Of a stretch of 64,000 bases of DNA, positions 1 through 11,433 are shown piece by piece; position 1 is the stretch's first letter, and each line of letters begins with the position of its first letter. The translations under genes were made by a program, and so were the position numbers. The notes under the pieces are model-generated. The model saw nothing but the letters and a program-made list of their open reading frames with translations, searched no databases and had not been told where the DNA came from. The stretch spans positions 62,001 through 126,000 of the forward strand of contig JAJZVU010000002.1 in assembly GCA_021845505.1 (NCBI GenBank), written 5' to 3'. This stretch comes from Pseudomonadota bacterium. Its GTDB lineage: Bacteria > Pseudomonadota > Gammaproteobacteria > Burkholderiales > Burkholderiaceae_C.

Positions 1-456
1 GCCGATCCCGGTGACCACGACCAGCCGCAGCCCGGCGCGGTCGCCGATCTGCTGCAGCGTGCCGGCGAAGTTCTCCAGCAGCAAGATCGCGCTGGCGCCG
101 CTGTCGCGCAGCTGGTGCTCGAGTTCGCGCGGGGTGTACAGCGGGTTGACATTGACCACCACCAGCCCGGCGCGCAGCGCCGCCGCGACCGCGATCGGAT
201 ACTGCGGCACGTTGGGCATCATCAGCGCGATGCGCTCCCCGGGGCGCAGCCCCTGCTGCTGCAGCCAGGCGGCGAAGGCCGCGGAATCGCGTTGCCACTG
301 CGCGTAGCTGGTGCGCCGCCCCATGAAGGCGAACGCGGCGCGGTCGGCATGGCGCTCGAAGCTGCGTTGCAGCAGTTGTGTCAGCGAGCCGTAGGCGTCG
401 GGGTCGATTTCGGCGGGCACGCCTTCGGGGTAGTGCGCGAGCCAGGGGCGGTCCAT
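1..456 (-). CDS. fadD: Long-chain fatty acid-CoA ligase, N-terminal part (cut by window edge)
   Basis: The 152 visible codons are the N-terminus of an AMP-forming acyl-CoA synthetase, which activates free fatty acids with ATP and CoA for beta-oxidation. The start MDRPWLAHYPEGVPAEID and the later stretch VVNVNPLYTPRELEHQL closely follow E. coli FadD as I remember it. The AMP-binding motif and the rest of the enzyme lie beyond the window. ATG at 456 is chosen because GAGGAA sits 6-7 bases upstream. A perfect palindrome 47-68 bases upstream suggests TetR-type control. Another medium- or long-chain ligase of the same family is possible, but the N-terminal match favours FadD. Confidence 0.85.
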   Translation of the reverse strand, partial: MDRPWLAHYPEGVPAEIDPDAYGSLTQLLQRSFERHADRAAFAFMGRRTSYAQWQRDSAAFAAWLQQQGLRPGERIALMMPNVPQYPIAVAAALRAGLVVVNVNPLYTPRELEHQLRDSGASAILLLENFAGTLQQIGDRAGLRLVVVTGIG

Positions 457-502
457 CGGCGGTTCCTCGCGAATGCGGAGTGGGATTGCAGGGTCCGGAA
501 AT

Positions 503-524
503 AAAACGAACGATCGTTCGTTTT
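503..524. promoter_or_regulatory. Perfect 22-bp palindrome upstream of fadD (probable TetR-family operator)
   Basis: Two 11-base arms read AAAACGAACGA and TCGTTCGTTTT with no spacer, making an exact inverted repeat. It lies 47-68 bases before the fadD start, where a repressor would cover the promoter. TetR-family fatty-acid regulators of proteobacteria (PsrA, FadP) bind AT-flanked palindromes of about this size before fad genes, so one of these is the likely ligand. The regulator gene is not in the window. Confidence 0.65.
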
Positions 525-653
525 CCCGTCATCGCGAAGGATACCCGCTGGCGCGCCGCTTGACCAGAGCACTGCCACGGCGCAAAGGGAAACCCCGGCC
601 GCAAAGCCCGGCCGGCGCCGCCTGCCAGCCCCGCGCCCGCCGAGCGCCGCGCC

Positions 654-1748
654 TCAGGTATCGGCGATCTTGATGGTGGGGAAGCGCGACGAGTAGTCGC
701 GCGCGCGCTGCGCCACCGCGGCGCCGAGCCTGCGTGCGATCGCCAGGTATTCCTGGGCGGCAGCGCCCTGGGGATCGGCCACCACGCTGGGGGCGCCGCT
801 GTCGGCCTGCTCGCGGATGCGCAGGTCCAGCGGCAACGAGCCGAGCAGGGGCACGCCGAAATCCTCGGACATGCGCTGGCCGCCGCCGCTGCCGAAGATC
901 GGCTCCACGTGGCCGCACTGCGAACACACATGGGTGGCCATGTTCTCGACGATGCCCAGTACCGGGACCTGGACCTTCTCGAACATCCGCAAGCCCTTGC
1001 GAGCGTCGAGCAGCGCGATGTCCTGCGGGGTCGTGACGATCACCGCGCCGGTCAGCGGGACGCGCTGGCTGAGGGTGAGCTGGATGTCGCCGGTGCCCGG
1101 CGGCATGTCGACGATCAGGTAGTCCAGGTCCTGCCAGTGCGTCTGGTGCAGCAGTTGCTCCAGCGCCTGGGTGGCCATCGGGCCGCGCCAGATCATCGGC
1201 GTGTCGGCATCCATCAGCACCCCGATCGACATGACCTGCAGGCCGTGGCTGCGCAACGGCTCCATGGTCTTGCCGTCGCTGCTCTGCGGACGCCCCTGCA
1301 GGCCGAGCATCATCTGCTGCGACGGGCCGTAGATGTCGGCGTCGAGCACCCCGACCTTGGCTCCTTCGGCAGCCAGCGCCAGCGCCAGGTTGGCCGCGGT
1401 GGTGCTCTTGCCCACGCCGCCCTTGCCCGACGCCACCGCGATCACATTGCGCACCCCGTCCAGCGCGCGCACCCCGCGCTGCACCGCGTGGGCCTCGATG
1501 CGGGTGGACACCTCGACCTCGACCTCGCGCACCCCGGGCAGCGCGGCCACCGCCTGGCTGGCCGCCTGCCGCAAGTCCTCGATGCGGCTGCGCGCCGGGT
1601 AGCCCAGCACCAGCTGCAGCCTGACCTTGCCGTCCTGCGTTTCCACCTTGCGCAGCACCTTGGCCGCGAGCAGCCCCTGGCCGCTGCCGGGGTCGGCAAC
1701 GCGTTCGAGGGCCTGTTCGATCTGTTCCTGGGAGGGTGTCGTGGACAT
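654..1748 (-). CDS. apbC: Iron-sulfur cluster carrier ATPase of the Mrp/ApbC family
   Basis: A 364-residue cytosolic P-loop ATPase thought to bind and hand on Fe-S clusters. It has an N-terminal MIP18-like (DUF59) part over about the first 85 residues, then a deviant Walker A GKGGVGKST near residue 110, the LDADIYGPS stretch, and a CxxC pair in HVCSQCGH that would hold the bridging cluster. Length and domain order are typical. It is divergent from metG with 134 bp between starts, a neighbourhood common in proteobacteria. ATG at 1748 gives the normal N-terminus MSTTPSQEQI. Confidence 0.93.
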   Translation of the reverse strand: MSTTPSQEQIEQALERVADPGSGQGLLAAKVLRKVETQDGKVRLQLVLGYPARSRIEDLRQAASQAVAALPGVREVEVEVSTRIEAHAVQRGVRALDGVRNVIAVASGKGGVGKSTTAANLALALAAEGAKVGVLDADIYGPSQQMMLGLQGRPQSSDGKTMEPLRSHGLQVMSIGVLMDADTPMIWRGPMATQALEQLLHQTHWQDLDYLIVDMPPGTGDIQLTLSQRVPLTGAVIVTTPQDIALLDARKGLRMFEKVQVPVLGIVENMATHVCSQCGHVEPIFGSGGGQRMSEDFGVPLLGSLPLDLRIREQADSGAPSVVADPQGAAAQEYLAIARRLGAAVAQRARDYSSRFPTIKIADT

Positions 1749-1882
1749 GGTGCATGGCGCCGACGCAAGCCGGCCAGACTCGGCGATCCGAGCTCCCCAA
1801 GTCTACCTACAATGTCGCATTCGGCGCGCCGGCGCCTTCGCGCCCCCCGGCCGCCGGCCGGCGGCCCAGCACACCCTAGCGC

Positions 1883-4021
<2,139 letters not shown>

Positions 4022-4041
4022 AGCTGCGCGTGGAGTCCGCG

Positions 4042-4977
4042 ATGCCCGACGCCACGCCAGCGCTGCCCGGCGCAGCGGCCAAGCCGCCGCCGCCGGAGCA
4101 GGCCTTGCGGGAATTTCCCGACACTCAGTGGGGACAAGGCCGCACCACCCATCTGGAGCATCTGGTGGAAGCGGGCTGCGTACTGCACTTCCCGCAGCTC
4201 GCATTCACCGTGCAGCCGCCCGAACAGCGGTTTCTCGATCCGCGCTGGAGCGACGGCCGCTCGAAGAACATCAGCCTGCGCGCAGGCGGCGAACTGCGCG
4301 GCACGCAGGCGCAGGGGCAGGACCGCCAGCAACTGCAGGCGATGATCGAGCGCTTCGCGGCCCAGGCCGCGCAACTGGTCGACAGGCTGTTCCCCCAGTA
4401 CCGCGGCAAGCTGCGAGCGGGCAACGCGTCGCTGCGACCCTTCGAGGTGCAGGGCCGCGAGACCTCCTGGCGCAAGGACGACGCGCGGCTGCACGTCGAC
4501 GCCTTTCCGTCCAACCCGACCCGCGGGCTGCGCTTGCTGAGGGTGTTCAGCAACGTCCATCCAGGACAGCTCGCGCGCCAGTGGCGCGTCGGCGAAGCCT
4601 TCGAGGACTTCGGCGCGCGCTTCCTGCCCCGGCTGCGCCCGGCCTGGCCCGGTTCGGCGCGCGCGCTGCACCTGCTGCGCCTGACCAAGGCACTGCGCAC
4701 CCCGTACGACCAGGCGATGCTGCAGCTGCACGACCTGGCCAAGTCCGACCTGGAGTACCAGCGCCGGGCCCCGCAGGCGCGGGTGGACTTCGCTCCCGGC
4801 AGCACCTGGGTGGTGTACTCCGACCAGGTCCTGCACGCGGTGATGGGCGGCCAGCACATGATGGAGCAGACCTTCTACCTGCACCCCGACGACCAGCTCG
4901 CGCCCCATACCGCTCCGCTGCGCGTGCTCGAGCGGCTGCTCGGCCGCGAGCTGGGCGTGCCGCCGCGCCGCCGATGA
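4042..4977 (+). CDS. 2-oxoglutarate/Fe(II) oxygenase, Kdo hydroxylase family (KdoO-like)
   Basis: A 311-residue protein of the Kdo/Ko hydroxylase family, which hydroxylates the 3-deoxy-manno-octulosonic acid of the LPS inner core at the cytoplasmic face. An iron-binding HxD is visible in ARLHVDAFPSNP and a distal histidine in VYSDQVLHAVMGG, as expected for a double-stranded beta-helix dioxygenase. Its stop overlaps the start of a heptosyltransferase (ATGA at 4974-4977), placing it in LPS core assembly. ATG at 4042 is the first start after metG. Assignment rests on recalled family similarity plus context; a general 2OG oxygenase is the alternative. Confidence 0.75.
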   Translation: MPDATPALPGAAAKPPPPEQALREFPDTQWGQGRTTHLEHLVEAGCVLHFPQLAFTVQPPEQRFLDPRWSDGRSKNISLRAGGELRGTQAQGQDRQQLQAMIERFAAQAAQLVDRLFPQYRGKLRAGNASLRPFEVQGRETSWRKDDARLHVDAFPSNPTRGLRLLRVFSNVHPGQLARQWRVGEAFEDFGARFLPRLRPAWPGSARALHLLRLTKALRTPYDQAMLQLHDLAKSDLEYQRRAPQARVDFAPGSTWVVYSDQVLHAVMGGQHMMEQTFYLHPDDQLAPHTAPLRVLERLLGRELGVPPRRR

Positions 4978-6005
4978 AGGGCGCCGCAGCCACGCTGCCG
5001 CTGGCCTGGGGAACCGGCGGGCTGCCGGCCGCGCCGCGCTCGCTGCTGATCGTGCAGCTGTCGGCGATGGGCGACCAGGTGCAGACCCTGCCCGCGGTAT
5101 CGGACATCGCGGCGCGCTGGCCCGAGCTGGCGATCGACTGGGCCGTCGACTCGCGTTTCGCGGCGATCCCGCGCAGGCACCCGGCGGTGCGCCGGGTCTT
5201 CGCGCTGCCGCTCAAGGCCTTGCAGCAGGCGCCGGCGCGGATCGACCTCTGGCGCGCTCTGCTGGGCGCGTTGCGCGGACTGCGCCGCGATCGCTACGAC
5301 CTGGTGTGGGACCCGCAAAGCGTGCTCAAGAGCGCCATCGTCTCGCGCTGGGCGCGCGGCCGGCTGCGCGTCGGCTACCGTGCGGCCGACTGCGGCGGCG
5401 AGCCGCTGGCCGCGCACGCCTACCAGCTGCACTTCACCCGCCCCCCGGGGCTGCACGGGACGACCGGCAGGCGGGCCTTCGCTGCGGCGGTGCTGGACAG
5501 CGACCCGCTGCGCCCGGTGCAATACCGGCTGGCCGACTCGGTGCGGGTCGATGCCGCGGCACGCTCGCGGGTTCTGCTGGCGCACGGCGTGTCGCGCCCG
5601 CACCGCGAATGGGCGCCGGCCAACTGGATCGAGCTGGCGCGCAGGCTGCACCGCCAGGGCATCGGCTGCAAGCTGACCTGGGGCAGTGCGCGCGAACGCC
5701 AGCGCGCGCTGGACATCGCTGCCGCGCTGCCAGCCGGGGTGGTGCGGATCGACGACCCTCCGCAAGGTCTCGACCCGCTGCTGGACTACCTGGCCGCAAG
5801 CCGTGCGGTGGTCGGGGTCGACACCGGTTTCACCCACTTCGCTGCCGCGCTGCGGCTGCCTCTGCTGGGGGTGTTCAGCGCCGGCACCGGCCCCGAAGTC
5901 CTGCTGGCCGAGGACCCGCGGATCACCCGCAGCGTCGGCGGACACGGCCACGATCCCGACGTCGACGAGGCCTGGGCCGCACTGCGCGACCTGGTCGCTG
6001 CATGA
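4974..6005 (+). CDS. waaC: Glycosyltransferase family 9, heptosyltransferase I-like
   Basis: A 343-residue GT9 (GT-B fold) enzyme that probably adds the first L-glycero-D-manno-heptose to Kdo2-lipid A from ADP-heptose. The N-terminal LIVQLSAMGDQVQTLPA is the typical heptosyltransferase opening, and GVDTGFTHFAAALRLP is the nucleotide-sugar-binding segment. The four-base overlap with the Kdo-modifying oxygenase upstream suggests translational coupling and supports an inner-core role. WaaC is preferred over WaaF from the N-terminal motif, but the two are hard to separate by eye. Confidence 0.82.
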   Translation: MKGAAATLPLAWGTGGLPAAPRSLLIVQLSAMGDQVQTLPAVSDIAARWPELAIDWAVDSRFAAIPRRHPAVRRVFALPLKALQQAPARIDLWRALLGALRGLRRDRYDLVWDPQSVLKSAIVSRWARGRLRVGYRAADCGGEPLAAHAYQLHFTRPPGLHGTTGRRAFAAAVLDSDPLRPVQYRLADSVRVDAAARSRVLLAHGVSRPHREWAPANWIELARRLHRQGIGCKLTWGSARERQRALDIAAALPAGVVRIDDPPQGLDPLLDYLAASRAVVGVDTGFTHFAAALRLPLLGVFSAGTGPEVLLAEDPRITRSVGGHGHDPDVDEAWAALRDLVAA

Positions 6006-6126
6006 CCGGCTGCCTGACGCGTGTTCGTGCCGCCCCGCCCGCAGGTCCTAAGATTGCGGTATCCAGACCGCGCCGGCGCATGCGAAGCGCGCACTTTCCG
6101 ACTCCCGACCCCGCCGTCCTACTGCC

Positions 6127-6324
6127 ATGCCCTTTGCCGTCAAGCCCTATGTATCGGAAGCCACGCGCTTCCTGCAGGAACTCAAATCCCAGCACCCGGA
6201 GCTCGAGGCCGAGCAGAAACGCGGCCGCGCGCTGCTGTGGGATCGCCCGCAGGACGCCGAGCTGCGCGCCGGCTACGACGCCGCACGCGTGCCCCAGAAG
6301 GGCTACGTGTACGGCATCGACTGA
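6127..6324 (+). CDS. Small DUF3460-family protein
   Basis: A 65-residue charged protein, MPFAVKPYVSEATRFLQELK onward, with no signal peptide or membrane segment. It matches the short DUF3460 family of betaproteobacteria, usually encoded just before scpA as here. Its function is unknown. It ends in a conserved-looking VPQKGYVYGID. The spacing of only 14 bases to the scpA start suggests one transcript. The 121 bp upstream hold no other gene. Confidence 0.8.
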   Translation: MPFAVKPYVSEATRFLQELKSQHPELEAEQKRGRALLWDRPQDAELRAGYDAARVPQKGYVYGID

Positions 6325-6338
6325 AGCGGCGCGCAGCC

Positions 6339-7199
6339 GTGTCCAGCGCGACCTCCGCCCCGTCAGCGGCCGAGCAGGCCCTGGCCGGCGCCGGGGACAC
6401 CCTGCCGCAGACCGTCGACGGCCTGGCGGTGGCCAGGCTGTACGGCCAGCCGCTGTTCGAGCTGCCGCAGGACCTGTACATCCCCCCGGACGCGCTGGAG
6501 GTGTTCCTCGAGGCCTTCGAGGGGCCGCTGGACCTGCTGCTCTACCTGATCCGGCGCCAGGATTTCAACATCCTGGACATCCCGATGGCCCAGGTGACCC
6601 GCCAGTACCTGGAGTACGTCGAGCAGATCCGCGACTCCAACCTGGAGCTGGCCGCCGAGTACCTGCTGATGGCGGCGATGCTGATCGAGATCAAGTCGCG
6701 CATGCTGCTGCCCCGCCCCGCGGCTGCCGAGGGCGAACAGGTCGAGGATCCGCGCGCCGAACTCGTGCGCCGGCTGCTCGAGTACGAGCGCATGAAGCTC
6801 GCCGCCCGGCAACTCGACGCGCTGCCGCAGGCCGGGCGCGACTTCTGGCGCGCCCAGGTCGCGCTGGAGAGAAACCCCGGCGTGCTGCTGGCCGAGGTGT
6901 CGGTCGAGGAACTGCGCAGCGCCTGGTCCGAGGTGCTGCAACGCGCCCGGCTGCACGCCCGGCACACCATCGGACACGAACCCATTTCGCTGCGCGAGGT
7001 CATGAGCGGGGTGTTGCGCCAGCTGCACGACCGCCGCTGGGCCGAGTTCGCCGACCTGTTCGAGCCTGCGCGCGGCACGTTGCATGCGGTGCTGACCTTC
7101 GTCGCGCTGCTCGAACTGGCACGCGAGGGCCTGGTGCAACTCACCCAGGCCGAGGCCTACGCCCCGCTGTACCTGCGGCTCGCCTACACCCCATCGTGA
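6339..7199 (+). CDS. scpA: Segregation and condensation protein A
   Basis: Kleisin subunit of the SMC-ScpAB condensin, which compacts and helps segregate the chromosome. The diagnostic [19 protein letters not shown] lies near residue 65, followed by the helical [22 protein letters not shown]-terminal winged-helix part ends near residue 286. GTG at 6339 is chosen because it follows DUF3460 closely and no ATG precedes the conserved region. The first 45 residues are Ala-rich and variable, so a later start is possible. scpB is not in the window. Confidence 0.92.
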   Translation: MSSATSAPSAAEQALAGAGDTLPQTVDGLAVARLYGQPLFELPQDLYIPPDALEVFLEAFEGPLDLLLYLIRRQDFNILDIPMAQVTRQYLEYVEQIRDSNLELAAEYLLMAAMLIEIKSRMLLPRPAAAEGEQVEDPRAELVRRLLEYERMKLAARQLDALPQAGRDFWRAQVALERNPGVLLAEVSVEELRSAWSEVLQRARLHARHTIGHEPISLREVMSGVLRQLHDRRWAEFADLFEPARGTLHAVLTFVALLELAREGLVQLTQAEAYAPLYLRLAYTPS

Positions 7200-7209
7200 C
7201 GACCTGACC

Positions 7210-8070
7210 ATGCCCGCCAACCCTTCGGAAGCCGCCGCGCCGTATGCCGGCACGGCCGCCACGGGACCCAAGCCCATGACCTTGCATCGCCTGCGGGCGA
7301 TGCGCGACTCCGGGCAGCCGGTCGCGATGCTGACCGCCTACGACGCCGCCAGCGCCGCGCTGCTCGACGACTGCGGGGTCGACTGCCTGCTGGTGGGCGA
7401 CTCGCTGGGCATGGTGATGCAGGGCCACGCCTCGACGCTGCCGGTGAGCCTCGAACAGATGGCCTACCACGTCGGCTGCGTGGCCCGCGCGGCGCGCCGC
7501 GCCTGGGTGCTGGCCGACCTGCCTTTCGGCAGCTACCAGGCCGATGCCGCGCAGGCGGTGCGCAGCGCCGTCACGCTGATGCAGGCCGGCGCGCAGATGG
7601 TCAAGCTCGAGGGCGGCGGCTGGACGGCGCCGGTCGTGGCCGCGCTGGTCGAGCGGGGCATCCCGGTGTGCGCCCACCTCGGGCTGACCCCGCAAAGCGT
7701 GCATGCGCTGGGCGGCTACCGCATCCAGGGGCGCGACGCCTCCGGCGCGCAGCTGCTGCAGCGCCACGCGCGAGAGCTCGCCGCCGCCGGGGCGGCGATG
7801 CTGGTGCTCGAGCTCGTGCCCTCCGATCTGGCGGCAGCGGTCAGCGCCGAGTACCCGGGCATCTGCATCGGCATCGGCGCCGGCGCCCGCACCCACGGCC
7901 AGGTGCTGGTGCTGCACGACATGCTCGACATCACCCTCGGCCCCAAGCCGCGTTTCGTGCGCAATTTCATGCAGGGCGCCGCCAGCGTGCGCGAGGCCGT
8001 GCAGGCCTACGTGCGCGATGTCAAGGCCGGCGTCTTCCCCGACGAAGCGCTGCACGGCTACGCCGCCTGA
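7210..8070 (+). CDS. panB: 3-methyl-2-oxobutanoate hydroxymethyltransferase
   Basis: First step of pantothenate synthesis: adds a hydroxymethyl group from methylenetetrahydrofolate to 2-oxoisovalerate to form ketopantoate. The 286 residues carry the family features [24 protein letters not shown] (metal aspartate) and KLEGGG, on a TIM barrel of normal length. It starts 10 bases after scpA and is followed 15 bases later by panC, so panBC form an operon. Confidence 0.96.
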   Translation: MPANPSEAAAPYAGTAATGPKPMTLHRLRAMRDSGQPVAMLTAYDAASAALLDDCGVDCLLVGDSLGMVMQGHASTLPVSLEQMAYHVGCVARAARRAWVLADLPFGSYQADAAQAVRSAVTLMQAGAQMVKLEGGGWTAPVVAALVERGIPVCAHLGLTPQSVHALGGYRIQGRDASGAQLLQRHARELAAAGAAMLVLELVPSDLAAAVSAEYPGICIGIGAGARTHGQVLVLHDMLDITLGPKPRFVRNFMQGAASVREAVQAYVRDVKAGVFPDEALHGYAA

Positions 8071-8085
8071 ACCCGCCCGCAACCG

Positions 8086-8943
8086 ATGCCTGCCCCGATG
8101 CCCATCCTGCGCAGCCGCGCCGAACTGCGCGGCGCGCTGCAATCCCTGCCGCGCCCGACGCTGGTGCCCACGATGGGCCACCTGCACGCCGGGCACCTGG
8201 CGCTGGTCGCGCGCGCGCGCGAATTCGGCGCACCGGTGGTGGCCAGCGTGTTCGTCAACCGGCTGCAGTTCGGCGCCGGCGAGGATTTCGAGCGCTACCC
8301 GCGCGACCTGCGGCGCGATGCCGGCCTGCTCGAGCAGGCCGGCTGCGACTACCTGTATGCCCCCGACGAAGCCGACATGTACCCGGTTCCCCAGACCTTC
8401 CACGTCAGCCCGGACCCGCGGCTGGCCGGCGAGCTCGAAGGGGCGGTCCGCCCGGGGCATTTCCAGGGCGTGACCACGGTGGTGCTCAAGCTGCTGCAGC
8501 TGGCGCAACCGGCCATCGCGGTGTTCGGCAAGAAGGACTACCAGCAACTGCTGCTGGTGCGCGCGATGGTCGAGCAGTTCGCGCTGCCGGTGCGCATCGA
8601 GGGGGTCGAGACGGTGCGCGAGCCCGACGGCCTGGCGATGTCCTCGCGCAACAGCTACCTGGGTGCCGCGCAGCGCGCGCAGGCGCCGCAGCTGCAGCAG
8701 GCGCTGCGCAGGCTCGCCGCGCAGCTGCCGGATTGCCGCAGCCTGCAGCGCCTGCAGGCCGCGCAGGACGCAGCCTGCGACTGGCTGCGCGAGCGGGGCT
8801 GGCAGCCCGACTACCTCAGCGTGCGCAGGCGCGCGGACCTGCAGCAGCCGCAGGCCGACGAACTCGGCCGGACCGGCACGCTGGTGGTGCTGGGCGCTGC
8901 GCGCCTGGGCAGCACCCGGCTGCTCGACAACCTGGAACTCTGA
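8086..8943 (+). CDS. panC: Pantoate-beta-alanine ligase
   Basis: Joins pantoate and beta-alanine with ATP to make pantothenate, the CoA precursor. Motifs are PTMGHLHAGH (the HxGH-type nucleotide signature), FGKKDYQQL and AMSSRNSYL, in order over 285 residues. An in-frame ATG 12 bases further in (8098) gives a more usual N-terminus, MPILRSRAEL, and may be the true start. It directly follows panB. Confidence 0.95.
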   Translation: MPAPMPILRSRAELRGALQSLPRPTLVPTMGHLHAGHLALVARAREFGAPVVASVFVNRLQFGAGEDFERYPRDLRRDAGLLEQAGCDYLYAPDEADMYPVPQTFHVSPDPRLAGELEGAVRPGHFQGVTTVVLKLLQLAQPAIAVFGKKDYQQLLLVRAMVEQFALPVRIEGVETVREPDGLAMSSRNSYLGAAQRAQAPQLQQALRRLAAQLPDCRSLQRLQAAQDAACDWLRERGWQPDYLSVRRRADLQQPQADELGRTGTLVVLGAARLGSTRLLDNLEL

Positions 8944-8956
8944 GGCGCCGCCGGCG

Positions 8957-10558
8957 ATGCAACCCACGACCATGCAACGCAGTGACGTGCTGATCATCGG
9001 TGGCGGACTGGCCGGCCTGAGCGCGGCGCTGCACCTGGCCGACCGGCATTCGGTGACCGTGCTGGCCAAGCGCGAGCTGGAGATCTCGTCCAGCCAGTGG
9101 GCGCAGGGGGGGATCGCCGCGGTGCTGGCCGGCGGCGACAGCTTCGACTCCCATGTGCAGGACACCCTGGTGGCGGGCGCGATGCTCAACGACCTGCCGG
9201 CGACCCGCTTTGTCATCGAGCGCGGCCCGGCGGCGATCGACTGGCTGCGCCGGCAGGGAGTGCCCTTCGACACCGAGCACGGCGAGCTGCACCTGACCCG
9301 CGAAGGCGGCCACAGCCAGCGCCGCATCGCCCACGTGGCCGACTTCACCGGTGCGGCGATCCAGCGCGCACTGCTCGAGCGGGCCCGCGCCCACCCGGGC
9401 ATCACGCTGCTGGAGAACCACGTCGCGGTCGATCTGATCACCGGCCGCCACGTCGCGGACGGCCGCCAGCCGCGCTGCTGGGGGGTCTACGCCCTCGACC
9501 TGGCGAGCTCCCGGGTGCGCACCTTCGTGGCCGCGCACACCGTGCTGGCCACCGGCGGCGCCGGCAAGGTCTACCGCTACACCACCAACCCGGACACCGC
9601 CAGCGGCGACGGGGTGGCGATGGCGTGGCGCGCGGGTTGCCGGGTGGCGAACATGGAATTCATCCAGTTCCACCCGACCTGCCTGTACCACCCGCAGGCG
9701 AAGAATTTCCTCATTTCCGAGGCCGTGCGCGGCGAGGGCGGAGTGCTGCTGCTGCCCGACGGCACCCGCTTCATGCCGGCGCACGACCCGCGCGCCGAAC
9801 TGGCGCCGCGCGACGTCGTGGCGCGGGCGATCGACTTCGAGATGAAACGCCACGGCCTGGACTGTGTCTACCTGGACATCAGCGCGCGCGGCGAGGAGTT
9901 CATCCGCCAGCATTTCCCGACCATCCACCAGCGCTGCCTGGAACTGGGGATCGACATCGCGCGCCAGTCGATCCCGGTCGTTCCGGCGGTGCATTTCACC
10001 TGCGGCGGGGTGCTCACCGATCTGGCCGGACGCACCGACCTGCAGGGCCTGCATGCGGTGGGCGAGGTGGCCTGCACCGGGCTGCACGGCGCCAACCGGC
10101 TGGCCAGCAACTCCCTGCTGGAGTGCGTGGTGTTCGGCACCGCGGCCGCGCAGTCGATCGCCGAGCAGCCGGCGCAGCCGCTGCCCGAGGTGCGGCCGTG
10201 GGACGAAAGCCGGGTCGGCGACGCCGACGAACTGGTGGTCATCAGCCACAACTGGGACGAACTGCGGCGCATGATGTGGAACTACGTCGGCATCGTGCGC
10301 ACCGACAAGCGGCTGGAGCGAGCCGCCCACCGCATCGCGCTGCTGCAGGCCGAGGTCCAGGAGTTCTACGCCAATTTCCGGGTCAACCGCGACCTGCTGG
10401 AGTTGCGCAATCTGCTGCAGGTGGCCGAACTGATCGTGCGCTCGGCCCGGCTGCGCCACGAAAGCCGCGGACTGCACTACAGCGCCGACTGGCCACGCAC
10501 CGCGGCGCCGGCCGCGCCGACCATCCTGGTCCCGGGAGTCCCCGCGGAGCACCCCTGA
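8957..10558 (+). CDS. nadB: L-aspartate oxidase
   Basis: FAD enzyme oxidising L-aspartate to iminoaspartate, the first step of bacterial NAD synthesis. The 533 residues begin with the FAD-binding GGGLAGLSAALHLA, then SSSQWAQGGIAAV, EFIQFHPTCLY and the FAD-proximal GLHGANRLASNSLLE, with a helical C-terminal cap. The aspartate-oxidase-type substrate loop (REGGHSQRRIAH) separates it from succinate dehydrogenase. ATG at 8957 is used; ATG at 8972 is equally plausible. nadA and nadC are not in the window. Confidence 0.95.
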   Translation: MQPTTMQRSDVLIIGGGLAGLSAALHLADRHSVTVLAKRELEISSSQWAQGGIAAVLAGGDSFDSHVQDTLVAGAMLNDLPATRFVIERGPAAIDWLRRQGVPFDTEHGELHLTREGGHSQRRIAHVADFTGAAIQRALLERARAHPGITLLENHVAVDLITGRHVADGRQPRCWGVYALDLASSRVRTFVAAHTVLATGGAGKVYRYTTNPDTASGDGVAMAWRAGCRVANMEFIQFHPTCLYHPQAKNFLISEAVRGEGGVLLLPDGTRFMPAHDPRAELAPRDVVARAIDFEMKRHGLDCVYLDISARGEEFIRQHFPTIHQRCLELGIDIARQSIPVVPAVHFTCGGVLTDLAGRTDLQGLHAVGEVACTGLHGANRLASNSLLECVVFGTAAAQSIAEQPAQPLPEVRPWDESRVGDADELVVISHNWDELRRMMWNYVGIVRTDKRLERAAHRIALLQAEVQEFYANFRVNRDLLELRNLLQVAELIVRSARLRHESRGLHYSADWPRTAAPAAPTILVPGVPAEHP

Positions 10559-10598
10559 ACGCGGCGCCCGACGCCCGCGGCCGCGCGCGCCAGTCCCG

Positions 10599-11429
10599 AT
10601 GTCCCAGCGCCAGAACCCCACCGCAGCCGATCTCGACACCCTCGGCGGCCTGCTGCGCGACGCCGCGCGCCGGCACATCCTGCCCCATGCCGCCGATCCG
10701 CGCGCGCGGCTCAAGGACGACGGCAGCTGGGTCACCGACGCCGACCTGGCGATGCAGCGCCACCTGCAGGACCGGCTGGCCGCTCTGTGGCCCGGGGTCG
10801 AGCTGCTGGGCGAGGAGATGAGCCCGCGGCGCCAGGCCGAGCTGATGGCCGCCGAGGCCGCGGATCCCCAGGGAAGCGGGCTGTGGGTTCTCGACCCGCT
10901 GGACGGCACCAGCAATTTCGCAGCCGGGCTGCCGGCCTTCGGGCCCGCGCTGGCCTGGGTGCAGGGCGGCAAGGTGCGCCTGGGACTGGTGCTCGACGTG
11001 ATGCGCGACGAACTGTTCAGCGCCGCGCTGGGCCATGGCGCGCGGCTGGACGCCCGCCCGCTGCGCTGCCCGCGAGCGCCCGCGATGGCGCGCGCGATCG
11101 CCTGCGTGGACTTCAAGCGCCTGCCGCATGCGCTGGCCGCGCGCCTGGCCACCGCCCCGCCCTACGCGTCGCAACGCTCGCTGGGGTCGGTGGCACTGGA
11201 CTGGTGCTGGGTCGCTGCCGGGCGCTTCCACCTGTACCTGCACGGCGCGCAAGGTCTCTGGGACTACGCAGCCGGCAGCCTGATCCTGGCCGAGGCCGGC
11301 GGCGGCGCGCAGACGCTGGACGGCGAGCCGGTGTTCGACAACTCGCTGCGCAAGCGCTCGGCGCTGGCCGCGCTCGACGACGCGCTGCTGCGCGACTGGG
11401 CCGCCTGGGTGGACGGCGCGTCCCGGTGA
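10599..11429 (+). CDS. Inositol monophosphatase-family phosphatase
   Basis: A 276-residue Mg2+-dependent sugar or nucleotide phosphatase. All three family signatures are present: ELLGEEM, VLDPLDGTSNFAAG (metal ligands) and LWDYAAGSLILAEAGGG. The substrate cannot be fixed by motif; inositol-1-phosphate, PAP (CysQ type) and histidinol phosphate (HisN type) are options. No histidinol-phosphatase is encoded in the his cluster later in the window, so HisN activity is worth considering. It is convergent with amn, with four bases between stops. Confidence 0.85.
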   Translation: MSQRQNPTAADLDTLGGLLRDAARRHILPHAADPRARLKDDGSWVTDADLAMQRHLQDRLAALWPGVELLGEEMSPRRQAELMAAEAADPQGSGLWVLDPLDGTSNFAAGLPAFGPALAWVQGGKVRLGLVLDVMRDELFSAALGHGARLDARPLRCPRAPAMARAIACVDFKRLPHALAARLATAPPYASQRSLGSVALDWCWVAAGRFHLYLHGAQGLWDYAAGSLILAEAGGGAQTLDGEPVFDNSLRKRSALAALDDALLRDWAAWVDGASR

Positions 11430-11433
11430 CCCG

